From AC-32 sp963755635 (GTDB lineage: Bacteria > Actinomycetota > Thermoleophilia > Gaiellales > Gaiellaceae), in assembly GCA_963755635.1 (NCBI GenBank), contig CAVWKS010000028.1, forward strand, positions 46,779 to 110,778: a stretch of 64,000 bases of DNA, given 5' to 3'. Shown here piece by piece: positions 39,328-49,270 of this stretch (the first letter of the stretch is position 1; the number at the start of each line of letters is the position of its first letter). The translations under genes were made by a program, and so were the position numbers. The notes beneath the pieces are model-generated. The model was not told the DNA's origin, ran no database searches, and worked only from the letters and a program-made list of their open reading frames with translations.

Positions 39328-40463
39328 CAGAATCTTGAGCGGAGGTAGCCGAGGCTGGCGACCGCGGGCGCGGGGTCGTCGGCGGCGAAGGTCGCCCGCA
39401 CCTTCTTGCGGTTCAGGTAGTGGCGCAGGAACTCGCGCGGGGGCAGCTCGCGGCGGCGGGCCATCTGCGCCGAGACCCACATGTCCTTCGCGAGGTAGAT
39501 CCAGGTCAGCTGCTCGGTCATCGTGCGCGCGTCGACGGCGGGGCTGCCGCAGAGGTCGTCGTAGGCGACGTTCGCAATTCCGAGCTGCGGCCCGGTTGCG
39601 ATCCCGGCCCACACCGGCGGACGCGTGTTGACCTCGATCACCTTGAGCCGGCCGTCCCGCGGGTCGCGGACGAACTCGACGTGCGCGAGGCCGCGGTAGT
39701 CGACGGCCGCGAGCAGGCGGAGGCCGACGTCGTGCACCTCCTGGTCGTGTCCGGACGCGAAGACCGCGCTCGTGCCGAAGCGGAGCGGGCCTTGCCGCAC
39801 CTTGCGGCCGACGACGCTCGCGAGCGCGTGGCCCTCGCGGCCGATGTAGGTGAAGAGCGAGTAGACCTGCTCGTGAGAGTCGGGGACGAGCTCCTGGATG
39901 ACGGTGTCGAAGCCGCGCTCCTTGGCCCGCTTCCAGGCGGCGACGGCTTCCTCGACGGTCGCCGCCGGGACGGCCTTCTCGCCGAGCGCGGCGGCGAACT
40001 CCTGGCCCTCGAGGGGCTTGACCAGTAGCGGCGGCTTCAGGCTCGCGTCGAGGATCGCCTCGGGGCTCTCGGCGCGGAAGGTGTGCGGCGAGGGCACGCC
40101 GGCCTCGGCGGCGACCTCCGGGAGGAGGTCCTTCCGGCGCAGGCGGCGGACGGCCTCCGGGTCGTCGGGGAGCGGCACGTCCGCGATCGCGTGGATCTCG
40201 TCCCAGCGGCTGAGGACGGTGTCCACGTTCTCGTCGCGCTCGAGGAAGAGGACGGGGCGCTCGCCGCCGGCGGCCGCGTGGCGGAGCGCCTCGAGCACCG
40301 CGTCGTCGTCGTGGGCCAGGGTGCGGCGGCGCAGGTAGCGCGAACGCAGCCCGAACTCGTAGCGCTGGCGGGCGATCCCCTCGACCGGAACCCCCGCGCG
40401 CCCGAGGCTCCGCGCAATCGCGAGCCCGGCGTGCAGCAACCCGTAGACGACCGCCGGCCTCAC
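39327..40463 (-). CDS. ATP-grasp carboxylate-amine ligase-like protein
   Basis: A 378-aa intact enzyme (GTG 40463). It opens PAVVYGLLHAGLAIARSLGR, then VLFLERDENVDTVLSRW, RRKDLLPEVAAEAGVPSPHT, PLLVKPLEGQEFAAALGEKA (lysine of the ATP grasp), DTVIQELVPDSHEQVYSLFT and the metal motif LKVIEVNTRPPVWAGIATGP (Glu-x-Asn). It should activate a carboxylate as acyl phosphate and join it to an amine or similar group. It lies between GT4 genes and is closely related to the gene at 46258. Decoration of a glycan with an amino acid is a plausible but unproven role. Confidence 0.82.
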   Translation of the reverse strand: MRPAVVYGLLHAGLAIARSLGRAGVPVEGIARQRYEFGLRSRYLRRRTLAHDDDAVLEALRHAAAGGERPVLFLERDENVDTVLSRWDEIHAIADVPLPDDPEAVRRLRRKDLLPEVAAEAGVPSPHTFRAESPEAILDASLKPPLLVKPLEGQEFAAALGEKAVPAATVEEAVAAWKRAKERGFDTVIQELVPDSHEQVYSLFTYIGREGHALASVVGRKVRQGPLRFGTSAVFASGHDQEVHDVGLRLLAAVDYRGLAHVEFVRDPRDGRLKVIEVNTRPPVWAGIATGPQLGIANVAYDDLCGSPAVDARTMTEQLTWIYLAKDMWVSAQMARRRELPPREFLRHYLNRKKVRATFAADDPAPAVASLGYLRSRF

Positions 40464-40480
40464 GCCGGAACCCCGGTGCC

Positions 40481-40552
40481 TGTCCCTATGACTGTCCCTG
40501 TGTCTGTCCCTGTGTCTGGCACCTTGTCTGTCCCTGTGTCTGTCCCCGGGAC
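40481..40552. repeat. six tandem 12-bp repeats
   Basis: Six consecutive 12-mers: tgtccctatgac, tgtccctgtgtc, tgtccctgtgtc, tggcaccttgtc, tgtccctgtgtc and tgtccccgggac. An upstream ggtgcc (40475-40480) and the ggcacc in unit four form a short inverted pair. The array fills the ~90-bp gap between an ATP-grasp start and the stop of the preceding gene. It is much lower in GC-bias than its flanks. Confidence 0.75.
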
Positions 40553-40554
40553 GG

Positions 40555-41562
40555 TCACGACAGGGCCTCTTCGTACGCGGCAACCGTGGCATCGGTGACC
40601 GCCGGCCACGCGAAGCGCTCCTTGATTCGTTCCCGAGCCGCCACGCCTAGGCGGCTTCGCAGCTCCGGATCGCCCAGCAACCGCTCCAGCGCGGCCCGAA
40701 GCGCAGTCACGTCTCGCGGCGGGACGAGCAGGCCCGTCTCGCCGTCGACGACGAGGTCGAGCAGGCCCCCCACGGCACCCGCCACGACCGGCCGCCCGTA
40801 CGCCATCGCCTCCGCGCAGACGACGCCGAAGCCTTCGCGGTGCGACGGGCACGCGACCACCGCGGCCCGCTCGTAGAGCGGCCCAAGCTCGTCGTGCGGG
40901 ACGAATCCGAGAGCCCGGGCACCCGATCGCGCAGCGGGCCCGTCCCCAGCCACAACGAGCTTCAGCTCGCGAGCGGCCTCCACCAGCTCCAGGATCCCCT
41001 TCTCCGGCGAGAGCCGCCCCGCGAACAGCACCTCCGGCGGCTCCGCAGGCTCGCCGACGGATTCCGGCACCGTCACCCCGCTCGGGATCACGCGCACCTC
41101 CCTCGCGCCGAGCTCCCGCGCCGCAACCTCGCAGCGCCCGCGACGGGCAGATCACGAGCCGCGCCTGCCGCACCACCCGGCGGGCGAGCGACGGCGCCCG
41201 GCGCGCGAGCTCGACATCCGTCCCCCAGAGCTGCAGCACGAACGGCTTGCCCGCGTCGCAGCCGCAACGAGCCCGACGGCAGCCAGTGCGCATGCACGAG
41301 GTCGGCCCCGCGCGGCCCGCCCGCGCCGCGCGCGGAAGCCCGCAGCATCGCCGGCACCAGCGCCGCCAGCCACGGCCGCCGCCGCAGGTTCGCCGAATCC
41401 CGGCGCCGTACGCGATCCCGTAGTGGCGGAAGTCCCGCGGCGAGACGACGTCCACGTCGACCCCCGCTCCCGCGAAGCACGCCACCGCGTCGCGCGACGA
41501 AGTCGCCGGCGACATCGCCCGCGTAGCGCGGGTACGACGTCGTCAGCACGAGCGACCTTCAC
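40555..41562 (-). CDS. GT4 family glycosyltransferase (several frameshifts)
   Basis: About 335 aa. Starting at GTG 41562, pieces in different frames join as VLTTSYPRYAGDVAGDFVAR, VDVDVVSPRDFRHYGIAYGA, RRPWLAALVPAMLRAS, ADLVHAHWLPSGSL and KPFVLQLWGTDVELARRAPS. From about 41097 to the stop (40557-40555) one frame is open: VIPSGVTVPESVGEPAEPPE, LFAGRLSPEKGILELVEAAR, VVACPSHREGFGVVCAEAMA (EX7E) and GLLDLVVDGETGLLVPP. It is a paralogue of the GT4 at 28991, with the same opening 'TSYPR..gD.aG.FV' and motif order. Confidence 0.8.
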
Positions 41563-42943
41563 CGCTCGCGCGCGGCGCCGAAGACGAGCGGCGCCGCGAG
41601 CGCGAGCTCGCGAAGGCGTAGAAGTAGTAGAACGACATCGTCAGGTAGAAGACGTTCGCGGCCATCGTCCCGGCGAGCGCCGCGGTCAGCCCCCACGCGA
41701 GCGGCCGGACGCGCGCGGCGAGCGGGTCGCCGCGCCGCGGCGAGCGCGCGCCCGAGCGCGCGCGCCAGCGCCGCAGCCGCGCGGAACAGGTACCAGAGGA
41801 AGACCGCGAACAGCGCCGTCCCGACGAGGCCGGTCTCGACGAGCAGCGCGACGTAGAACGAGTGCGGGCCCCAGTTCGTCTTCCCGGTGACGAACTCGTA
41901 GTAGACCGAGAAGTTGTTGAGCCCGAGCCCGAAGAGCGGGTGCAAGTGCAGGATCTGCGGGACGAAGTCGTAGACGTCGAAGTGCGCGGCGTCGAGCCGC
42001 CGCCGGTCTGGACGCGCGAGCGGAAGACGACGCGAAGAAGTGCCGGCGCCGGTGAGGACGACGCTGCGACGACGAGCACGACGCCGGCGAGCGGGCACGA
42101 GCACCGCGCGCGAGACGAGCAGGTGCCGGTACGGGAGCAGCAGGACGAGCGCGCCGACCGCGAGCCCGAGCAGCGCCGCTGCGGGAGAGCGTCGCGAGCT
42201 CGACGAGGAGCAGGAACGCGATCAGCGAGGGCGAGCGCGCCTCCGCCGCGGGTGCCCGCGCTCGAGCCGCAGGTAGAGCGGCGTCAGGACGAGCAGCGGG
42301 ACGACAGCATGATCCCGAGGTGGTTCGGGTCGCCGGTCAGCGCGTTCGGCCGGTAGACGCTCGCGCCCGTTGACGGCGCCGTAGATGTTGATCTGAGCTC
42401 GCGCCGCCCGTGAGCGGCGCGAGGACGACGCTGTCGAGGTTGCCGCCGCGCGCTGCGCCGCGAGGAGCTGCAGGATGCCGTAGACGCGCGTTGACGACCA
42501 TGCCGCGCGAGGAACCAGCCGAGCGTGCGCCAGTAGAAGCGCTCGACCGCGCCGCGCGAGGTACGCCACGCCGGCGACCAGGAACAGGAAGTGGATGCAC
42601 GAACTTGACGATCCCCTTCGCGAACTGGTCGAGCGCCTGCGCCGTCTCGAGGTTGAAGAAGCCGAGCAGGTAGACGAGCAGGAACGCGCGCGAGGAAGAC
42701 GAGCAGGACCGCCGCCGTCCGCGGCAGCTCCGCGTCGCGCGCGGCCGATCCGGTCGAGCGCGAACGCGACGAGGAAGCCGAGCGCGAGGATGTCGGCGAG
42801 GACGACGGTGCCGGCGACCTTCCAGTGCACCTTCTCGAAGGTGACGCAGAAGAGCGTCGCGAAGAAGAAGAAGTCGACGACGCCGGCCGCGGTCGCCGCC
42901 GTCGCGCGCGGCGCCTGCCGCAGCCTACGGCGCTGCGCCTCAC
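41559..42943 (-). CDS. O-antigen ligase/polymerase-like membrane protein (many frameshifts)
   Basis: About 450 codons of hydrophobic sequence read in several frames. Visible pieces are VVDFFFFATLFCVTFEKVHW, VVLADILALGFLVAFALDRI, FLLVAGVAYLARG, ERFYWRTLGWFLARG, VYGILQLLAAQR and NLDSVVLAPLTGG. The periplasmic-loop signature of Wzy/WaaL proteins then appears: LHLHPLFGLGLNNFSVYYEF, TGKTNWGPHSFYVALLVETG and LVGTALFAVFLWYLF ('GiG..nf......HN.yl......G..G'). The start is GTG 42943 in overlap with the next gene's stop. It probably polymerises or ligates the lipid-linked repeat unit, in keeping with the Wzz-like protein downstream. Confidence 0.75.
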
Positions 42944-44197
42944 CGATCTCCGAGCAGCTCGGCGAGCTCCTCGACGCGCGTCTCGCGCGAGAGCGCTCGC
43001 GCACTCCGGCGGTGAGGGCGCGCGCCGTCAGCGTCCCGGCCCGCCAGCGCCGTGCGAGCGCCGCGAGCGCCTCGCGCGAGCGCCGTCGCACGTCGTCGGG
43101 CGGCGCGACGATCCCGGCGCCGGTCTCGCGGATCAGCGTCGGCGGCGGCGCCGTCCGGCGGCACCGCGGCGAGGATCGGCCGCTCGGCCGCGAGGTACTC
43201 GAAGACCTTGCCCGAGAGGACGCCCCGGCCGCGCCCGCCGGCCTCCGGGATCAGCAGCAGCAGCGCCTCCGAGTCGCGCTGCAGCTCGAGCGAGCGCGCG
43301 GCGCGGCACGTACGGCGAGCAGCTCGAGCCGGTCGCCGAGGCCGAGGCTCTCGGCCCACTCGCGGTCGGCGGCGCGGAAGTCGCCGACGAAGCGCGCGAC
43401 GACGTCGAGCCCGAGCTGCTGCGAGCGCGGTCAGGAACGGTCGCGGGTCGCGCTTGCCGAAGAAGCTGCCCGGTGTGCGTGATCCGGAACCGCGTCGCCG
43501 CGCGTGGTACTCGAGCCCGGCGAAGTCGTCGAAGTCGCAGCCGTTCGCGATCGTCACGACCCGCCCGCGCGGGCTCGAGCGCGCGCGCCTCCTCGGCGAT
43601 CGCCTCGGAGACCGCGACGATCGCGTCCGCGCTGGCGCGCGACGAGCCGCGCCACGGCTGCTCGCCCTGCTCCTTCGCGCGGCACGAGGCGCCTCGGCGC
43701 GCCGGTGCGGGTGCGCGACGAGCGAGTCGCGCAGGTCGGCGACCCAGCGGACGCCCGTCGCGCGCTTGACCGCGGCGCCGACAGGTGCACCGAGCCCGGC
43801 GGCGAGGTCGTGAGCACGGCGTCGATCCCCTCGCTGCCGCACGAGCCGGATCGCCGCCGGGATCGCCGTCAGCGTTCCAGGTCACGTTCTCGTCGGGGAC
43901 GAGCAGCCGCCGCCCGCGAGCCGCGCCTGCACGCGCAGCCGCTCGAGCCCCGCTCGGTCCCGTGCAGCTCCTCGGCGGCGCCGCGCCCGCGCGGGCCGAG
44001 GTAGCGCGCGCGGTGCACCCACGCCTGCGTCGGCGGCGCGCAGCTCCGTCGTCGCGGTGCAGCCACTTCGGGTCGTCCGGCGCGAGCACGTGCGTCTCGA
44101 TCCCGAGCGCGGGCAGGTGCGTCGCGAACTTCAGCGGCCGCTGGACGCCGCCGCCGCCCGCCGGCGGGAAGTACAGCGTGACGAGCAGCACCTTCAC
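42940..44197 (-). CDS. GT4 family glycosyltransferase (many frameshifts)
   Basis: About 410 aa. GTG 44197 opens VKVLLVTLYFPPAGGGGVQR, then PLKFATHLPALGIETHVLAP and DDPKWLHRDDG. Later pieces lie in other frames: GVRWVADLRDSLVAHPHR, AIVAVSEAIAEEARALEP, TIANGCDFDDFAGLEY, LIPEAGGRGRGVLSGKVFEY, LAAERPILAAVPPDGAA and a tail RETRVEELAELLGDR to the TGA at 42942-42940. 'GKvfEYlaaerPiLa' with the GG(G)VQR loop is typical of WbuB-like GT4 enzymes. The opening and the C-terminal donor site are sound; the middle is badly broken. Confidence 0.75.
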
Positions 44198-46261
44198 GGG
44201 ACTTGGTAGAGAACGTATCGCCCGTCGGAGTACCCTCGCCTGCGGCAGCGGGAAGAGCGCGTGGGGGACGCGGGTGCGGTCGACGAGCAGCCAGCCGGCT
44301 CTGTAGCGGTGCAGCACGGAGATCGGGCCGCCGCGGCGGAAGAAGCGAATCTCGTCGTGGACGCGCGCCGCCGGATGGTTCGCCTTCGTGTCGCTCGGAG
44401 TGGATCGGCGGAGTCGCGTTGACGTAGACCGGCAGCGCCGCGGCGAGCTGGTACGCGGTCAGCGCGTCGCTGAACACGACCGCGCGGTTCGGGATCCGCG
44501 CGCGCAGCGCCTGCACGAGAGCCGGCGGGAGCGGCTCGCGGCGGACCGGCGCGCGTGCTCCAGTTCGTAGCCGTGCACCGCGACCGGCAGGACGAAGAGC
44601 GCGACCGCCAGCGCCGCCAACGGGCCGCTCCGTCCGCGTGGCAGCCAGCCTCCCGCGACCGCGCCGACGACCAGGACGACACCGGCGGCGGCGAACGCCC
44701 ACCAGGTCAGCCAGGCAGGCGCTCCCTGCATGTGGCGGAACGGCAGCACGAAGTCGCCGGGGAACGCCAGCTGCAGCGCGATCCCGGCAGCGAGGGCGAC
44801 CGGCAGGACGAAGACGCCGAGCAGCCTGGCGAGAACGAAGGCGGCGCCGACGAGCGCGATCTCCCGCCGGCGAGAAGCCGACGATCCGCCGCGCCTGGGA
44901 GAGCGAGACCGCGTCGGCGAAGTGCGGGAACACGAACGCGATCAGCGAGACGGCGAACGCGGCGAGCATCCCGCCGAGCGCGAAGGCCGCCCACAGCCGG
45001 CGCCGGGCGAAGACGGCGAACGGCAGCAGCGCGAGCGCCGCCACCGAGACGATCCCGGCGCGCCCGAAGAGCTCCGGCTTGAGCCGGTAGCGGTGCAGGC
45101 CGAAGACGTCGATCTCGTTCCGGTAGTTGGGGAAGGCGCGGTGCAGCTCGCCCGTGCCCGGGTTGTGGGCAGCTGTCTCGCGCACGACCGGCAGGAGCCA
45201 CAGCGCGACCGCTCCCGCCGGGACGATCACGGCTGCGAGCGCGGCGGCGAGCGGGACCAGGTCGCGCCGGACGAGCAGAGCCCGGGCCACGAGGAAGCCC
45301 GAGAGGACGACCACCACGAGTGCGGCATGCGGCGGATGCGTCAGCGTGAGGGCGCCGGCCTGCGGCTGGCGATCGGTGGGGCCAGCCCCGCCCACGACGG
45401 GCGCGCGCACGTACGCGAATACCGCCGCGAGGAGCGCCGGGAGGAGGAGCATCCGGCTCGCTGGGGTTCGCCGGCTAGCGCCAGCGAAGACGAAGCGAGC
45501 CGCCGTGGCCCGGAGCGAGGCCCGAGGCAACGCGAACTGGAGCAGAACTCGTCGCGAGCCCCGCCCAGCGTCGAGCGGAAGAGGATCGTCCCCACCTCGA
45601 AGACGAGCACGAAGTGAAAGCGGCAGCAAGGACCGTCCGGGGCGTGCAGCACGGCCCGGCGGCCGGATCGACCCCGGCGAGCCTCGTCTACGAGCGCCAT
45701 GAACCCACGTGCCAGAGCGGGAACGCGTATCCCGGGGTGCAGCCCGCCGTCGCGGTACTCGTCGAGCTAGCGCAGCGAGAGCGATCCGAGGTCGTCGAGC
45801 TTCCGGATCCGGCCGAGGTGGAAGAACGAGTCGCCGCCGAAGGCCGCGACCGACCAGAGCGAGATCCCGGCGGCAGGCCGACGAGAGCAGCCACCGGTGC
45901 CCCAGCGCGAGACGCGGGGCCGGGCGGCGCGGCGAAGCGAGCGGTGAGCGCGCACGGCCGCGGCGACCATGCGCGAACGGGAGCCAGATCGAGCCGTGAA
46001 CCGCGAACATATCGCCATCCCGGCGAACAGCGCCGCCAGGCTCCAGACGAGGGCCGGCGACGAGCCCGCCAGTCAGCGCCCGGAGATTCCCGCCAGCCCG
46101 GGAGCAGCAGGCAGGCCGTCGCGGCGACGAGCCGTCAGGCCGAGGCCGAAGCCGTCGCCGGCAGCAGCCGCGCGACGCCGAGCAGCGCCGGAGCCGCGAG
46201 CCAGGCCAGCGGGAAGCGCAGGCGGCGCGAGCGGAGGCGAGTCGTCGGCGAGCAAGCTCAT
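44194..46261 (-). CDS. large multi-pass membrane protein, GT-C/mannosyltransferase-like (many frameshifts)
   Basis: About 690 codons (ATG 46261 to TGA 44196-44194). Readable pieces include MLLLPALLAAVFAYVRAPVV, HAALVVVVLSGFLVARALLV, LVPLAAALAAVIVPAGAVAL, FGRAGIVSVAALALLPFAVF, RLWAAFALGGMLAAFAVSLI, VFPHFADAVSLSQARRIVGF and a soluble end: RIPNRAVVFSDALTAYQLAA, ALPVYVNATPP, YRAGWLLVDRTRVPHALFPL and YSDGRYVLYQVP. Many helices followed by an extracytoplasmic domain fit a GT-C-like transferase. I cannot name the family with certainty because the first 500 bases are scrambled by frame changes. Confidence 0.6.
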
Positions 46262-47392
46262 CGCAGCAGACGGGCCGCCTGGACGAGCGCCGGCTTGAGG
46301 TCGTCGCGGGCGAAGACCGCGTCGATGTAGGGCGGGCGCTGCGGCGCGGGCCGCTCGCCCGCGAGGAGGGTGATCGCCCAGCGCCTGCCCTGCCGTTCAT
46401 CGTCGCCGGCGGCGGCGGGTCGCCGATCAGATCCTGGTAGGCGATCCGCGTCAGGTCGACGCCGCAGGCCGCCGCGAGCCCGTGCCACTGCCACAGGCGC
46501 GGGTTGACCTCCATCAGCTTGAGCGCGCCGTCGCGCGGGTCGCGCTTGAACTCGACCTGCGAGAGGCCGGTGGAAGCCGAGCGCGCGCAGCAGCCGCAGG
46601 CCGCTGCTCGACGACCTCGTCGTCCCAGACCGCCTCGCCGACGCGGCAGCGTGCCGATGCCGCCGGCGGCGTCTGGCGCAGCTTGCGCCCGCAGAAGAGC
46701 CCGAGCGGCTCGCCGTCCGCGGCGAGGTAGCTCCCGAGCGTGAAGAGCGCGTCGTCGCCGCCGGGGATGAGCTCCTGCACCAGCGGCTCGTACTCCTCGG
46801 CCTCCGCGTAGGCGCGCTCGACCTCGTCGCCGTCTCTCGCAGCGGAAGGCCTGGCGCCCGAACCGGCGCTTGAAGCCCGTCGGTCGCGGACGGCTTGACC
46901 AGCACCGGGTAGCCGAGCTCGTCCGCGGCGGCGCGCGCCTCCGCCGCCGAGCCGGGCGCACGGGTCTGCGGGAACGGGACGCCTGCCGCCTCGGCGGCCT
47001 CGTACTGGGCGCGCTTGCTCTGGATCCGCTCGAGGCACCTCCCAGGGCGGGAACGGGAAGCGGAAGCGCCCGCCGAGCCGTCGGCCGCCCGCGCGATCGC
47101 GTTCAGGGGCTCGTCGTGCGTGGGGAAGACGGGCGGCCGGCCGTCCTCGAGCTCCTCGGCCGATCTCCGCGAGGCACGAGACGAACCCGTCCTCGTCCTG
47201 CGGGTCCGGGCGAGACGCGCGGCATCGCGCGTAGCGCGAGCGAAAGCCGAGCGCGCACGCGCGGTGGTCGACCGCGATCACGGGCACGCCGGCCCTCCCG
47301 AGCGACCGGATCGCCGCGAGCCCGTTCACCCAGCCGACGTCGACGACGATCGCCGCCGGCCGGGTCGCGCCGGCGATGCGCTCCAGGTTCAC
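46258..47392 (-). CDS. ATP-grasp carboxylate-amine ligase-like protein (frameshifted)
   Basis: About 375 aa. GTG 47392 opens NLERIAGATRPAAIVVDVGW and VNGLAAIRSLGRAGVPVIAV, then VDHRACALGFRSRYARC. After breaks: FRFPFPPWE, YAEAEEYEPLVQELIPGGDD (grasp strand), ALFTLGSYLAADGEPLGLFC, GRKLRQTPP, LKLMEVNPRLWQWHGLAAAC (Glu-x-Asn metal motif) and GVDLTRIAYQDLIGDPP, ending ALVQAARLLR. This is a paralogue of the ATP-grasp at 39327. It sits between a GT2 and a membrane transferase with stop-start overlaps on both sides, so it belongs to the glycan operon and is not a stray metabolic gene. Confidence 0.78.
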
Positions 47393-48287
47393 GCCTTCTC
47401 CTCGAGCGAATCGCGGGCCGGCCGCTCGCCAACCAGCGCGCCGCCTGGGCGTAGGTCTTCCGGCGCCCGCCGCGGAAGGCCACCGAGCGGAGGCGCATCG
47501 ACGAGAGCAGCAGCCGCCGCGCCCGCTCGGCGTCGCGCGGCGCGCCGTGCTTGGCGAAGAAGCGCAGGTGGCCGCGGAGCTGCTCGCGGTACATCGGCCC
47601 CCAGTCGCGGACGTCGTGGCGCCGCCGACGTGGACGAACTCAGCGCCGGGGAGAAGAGCACCTTCCAGCCGGCGCGGCGGAAGCGATAGAGCCAGTCCGT
47701 CTCCTCGCTGAACATGAAGAAGTCCTCGTCGAAGAGGCCAACGGTATCGGCGGCCTCGCGCCGGACGAGCAGGCAGGCGCCCATCAGCCACTCGGCCTCG
47801 CGCACCCGGTCGTGCGTCGAACCGCGCGCCGTAGAAAGCGTTCAGGGCGCGGGTGCGGGGCGCGAGCTTGCGCAGGAAGAAGTACTCCGTCGTCAGGCGC
47901 CAGAGCGTCGGGAAGCCGCGCACCGATCGCTGCAGCGAGCCGTCAGGGTTGAGCAGCTTCGGCCCGACGACCGCCGCTTCGGGATGCTCCTCGGCGAAAG
48001 CCGCGAGCCGGTCGACCGCGTCCCCGACGGCCCACGCATCCGAGTTCAGCAGCAGGAAGTAGTCGCCCGAAGCCACGCGCATGCCGGCGTTCGAGCCGCC
48101 GCCGAGGCCCTTGTTCTCCTGCTGGATCACCCGCGCCTGCGGGAAGCGCTCGCGCACGAGCTCGAGCGTCCCGTCGGTGGAGCCGTGGTCGACGACGATC
48201 GTCTCGTAACCGCGCACGCTCTCGAGGCAGCGGTCAATCCAGGGCAGCGCGTTGTAGGTGACGACGACGACCGGAAGGTTCAGCCAT
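47389..48287 (-). CDS. GT2 glycosyltransferase, rhamnosyltransferase-like (frameshifted)
   Basis: About 300 aa. ATG 48287 plus a one-base slip gives PVVVVTYNALPWIDRCLESV, then TIVVDHGSTDGTLELVRERF, VIQQENKGLGGGSNAGMRVA, YFLLLNSDAWAVGDAVDRLA (metal motif NSD) and VVGPKLLNPDGSLQRSVRGF. A break near 47810 leads to AEWLMGACLLVRREAADTVG, LFDEDFFMFSEETDWLYRFR and RAGWKVLFSP, and another leads to FVHVGGAT and an arginine-rich end. The motif order equals that of the GT2 at position 30. The ATG overlaps the flippase stop by 8 bases. Confidence 0.8.
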
Positions 48288-49267
48288 GGTGCTGCTGGTG
48301 GGGAGCTCGGGACGCCCGAGCCCGCGCAGGCTCTGCCAGGCGAGCATGATCGCGCCGGGCACCGAGAGGCAGATCGTGACCGCGAAGAACAGGAAGCCCG
48401 GTCGCGAAGGCCTTGTCCGCGTTCACGCCGAGCCCGCCGAGGAAGCTGACGAAGAACGACTCCCGCACCGCGATCCCGTTGACCGTGAACGGCATCAGCA
48501 GGACGAGGAAGAGCAGCGGGCCCATCACGTAGTAGGGCCGCGGCGAGAGGCTCGACGCCGACCGCCTTCCCGGCCGACCAGATCGCGAGGACGCGCACCG
48601 ACTGCACCGCCACTGTCAGCGCGAAGACACCTCCCAGCAGACGCGGATGCTCGCGGTACGAGTGGATGCTCTCGTACGTCGCTCGAATCGGCCGCTCCAC
48701 GCGGATCTTGCGAAGGAGCGGGACCGTCCTGGCGAGCACGGGCCGGGCGCGGCGGGAGAAGAGGCCGATCGCCAGGAGCACCGTCGCGACGACGAAGCCG
48801 AGCTCGATCCAGACGTACGGGCCGACGTTGTAGCGGCCGACCGCGAGCGCGAACCCCACGCCCGCGAGCGTGAGCGTGGCCGCGCCCCCGAGCGCACGCT
48901 CGAGCAGCACGGAGCCGGCCACCGGCCCGCCCTCGCCGGGGTGCCGCTTGGCGGTCTCGTAGATCCGGACCGCATCTCCGCCGACGGCGGTCGGCAGCAC
49001 CTGGCCGGCCGTGTACGCGACGAAGTAGGCGCGCACCAGCCAGGAAAGCTTGTCGTGGATCCCGCGCGCCGCGAGTAGCTTCTGCCAGCGCCAGGCCATC
49101 GGCCAGACCGAGAGCACCATGATCGCCAGCGCGAGCAGAAAGTAGCCGGCGTTCGCGTGCGCGAGGATGTGCCCGACCCGCCGGATGTCGATCTTCCAGA
49201 CGATGTAGGCGGTGCAGAGGCCGGTGACGACGAGCGTCGCCGCGACGCGGAGGGAACGCCTCCTCAA
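48280..49267 (-). CDS. AglD-like flippase (UPF0104), second copy (frameshifted C-terminus)
   Basis: About 329 aa. TTG 49267 begins RRRSLRVAATLVVTGLCTAY, then IVWKIDIRRV, WRWQKLLAARGIHDKLSWLV, AYFVAYTAGQVLPTAVGGDA, VRIYETAKRHPGEGG, GSVLLERALGGAATLTLAGV and IRATYESIHSYREHPRLLGG. A break near 48560 leads to MMGPLLFLVLLMPFTVNGIA and VRESFFVSFLGGLGVNADKA; one more leads to the end. It matches the gene at 26297 block by block (VWKID, GQVLPT, GGDA, GSVLLERA, PFT.NG.A.RESFFVSFLG), so the two are paralogues. The likely role is membrane transfer of a lipid-linked sugar. Confidence 0.82.
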
Positions 49268-49270
49268 ATG

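Noticed and set aside
40464..40592. N-terminal extension of the ATP-grasp gene (RDRHRDR-type repeats)
   Set aside because: It is only the translation of the 12-bp tandem repeats. The family start PAVVYGLLHAG begins right at GTG 40463.
40000..48000. Many long arginine/alanine/proline-rich ORFs on the opposite strand
   Set aside because: They are shadows of GC-rich code: no motifs, low complexity, and they overlap clear genes in full.
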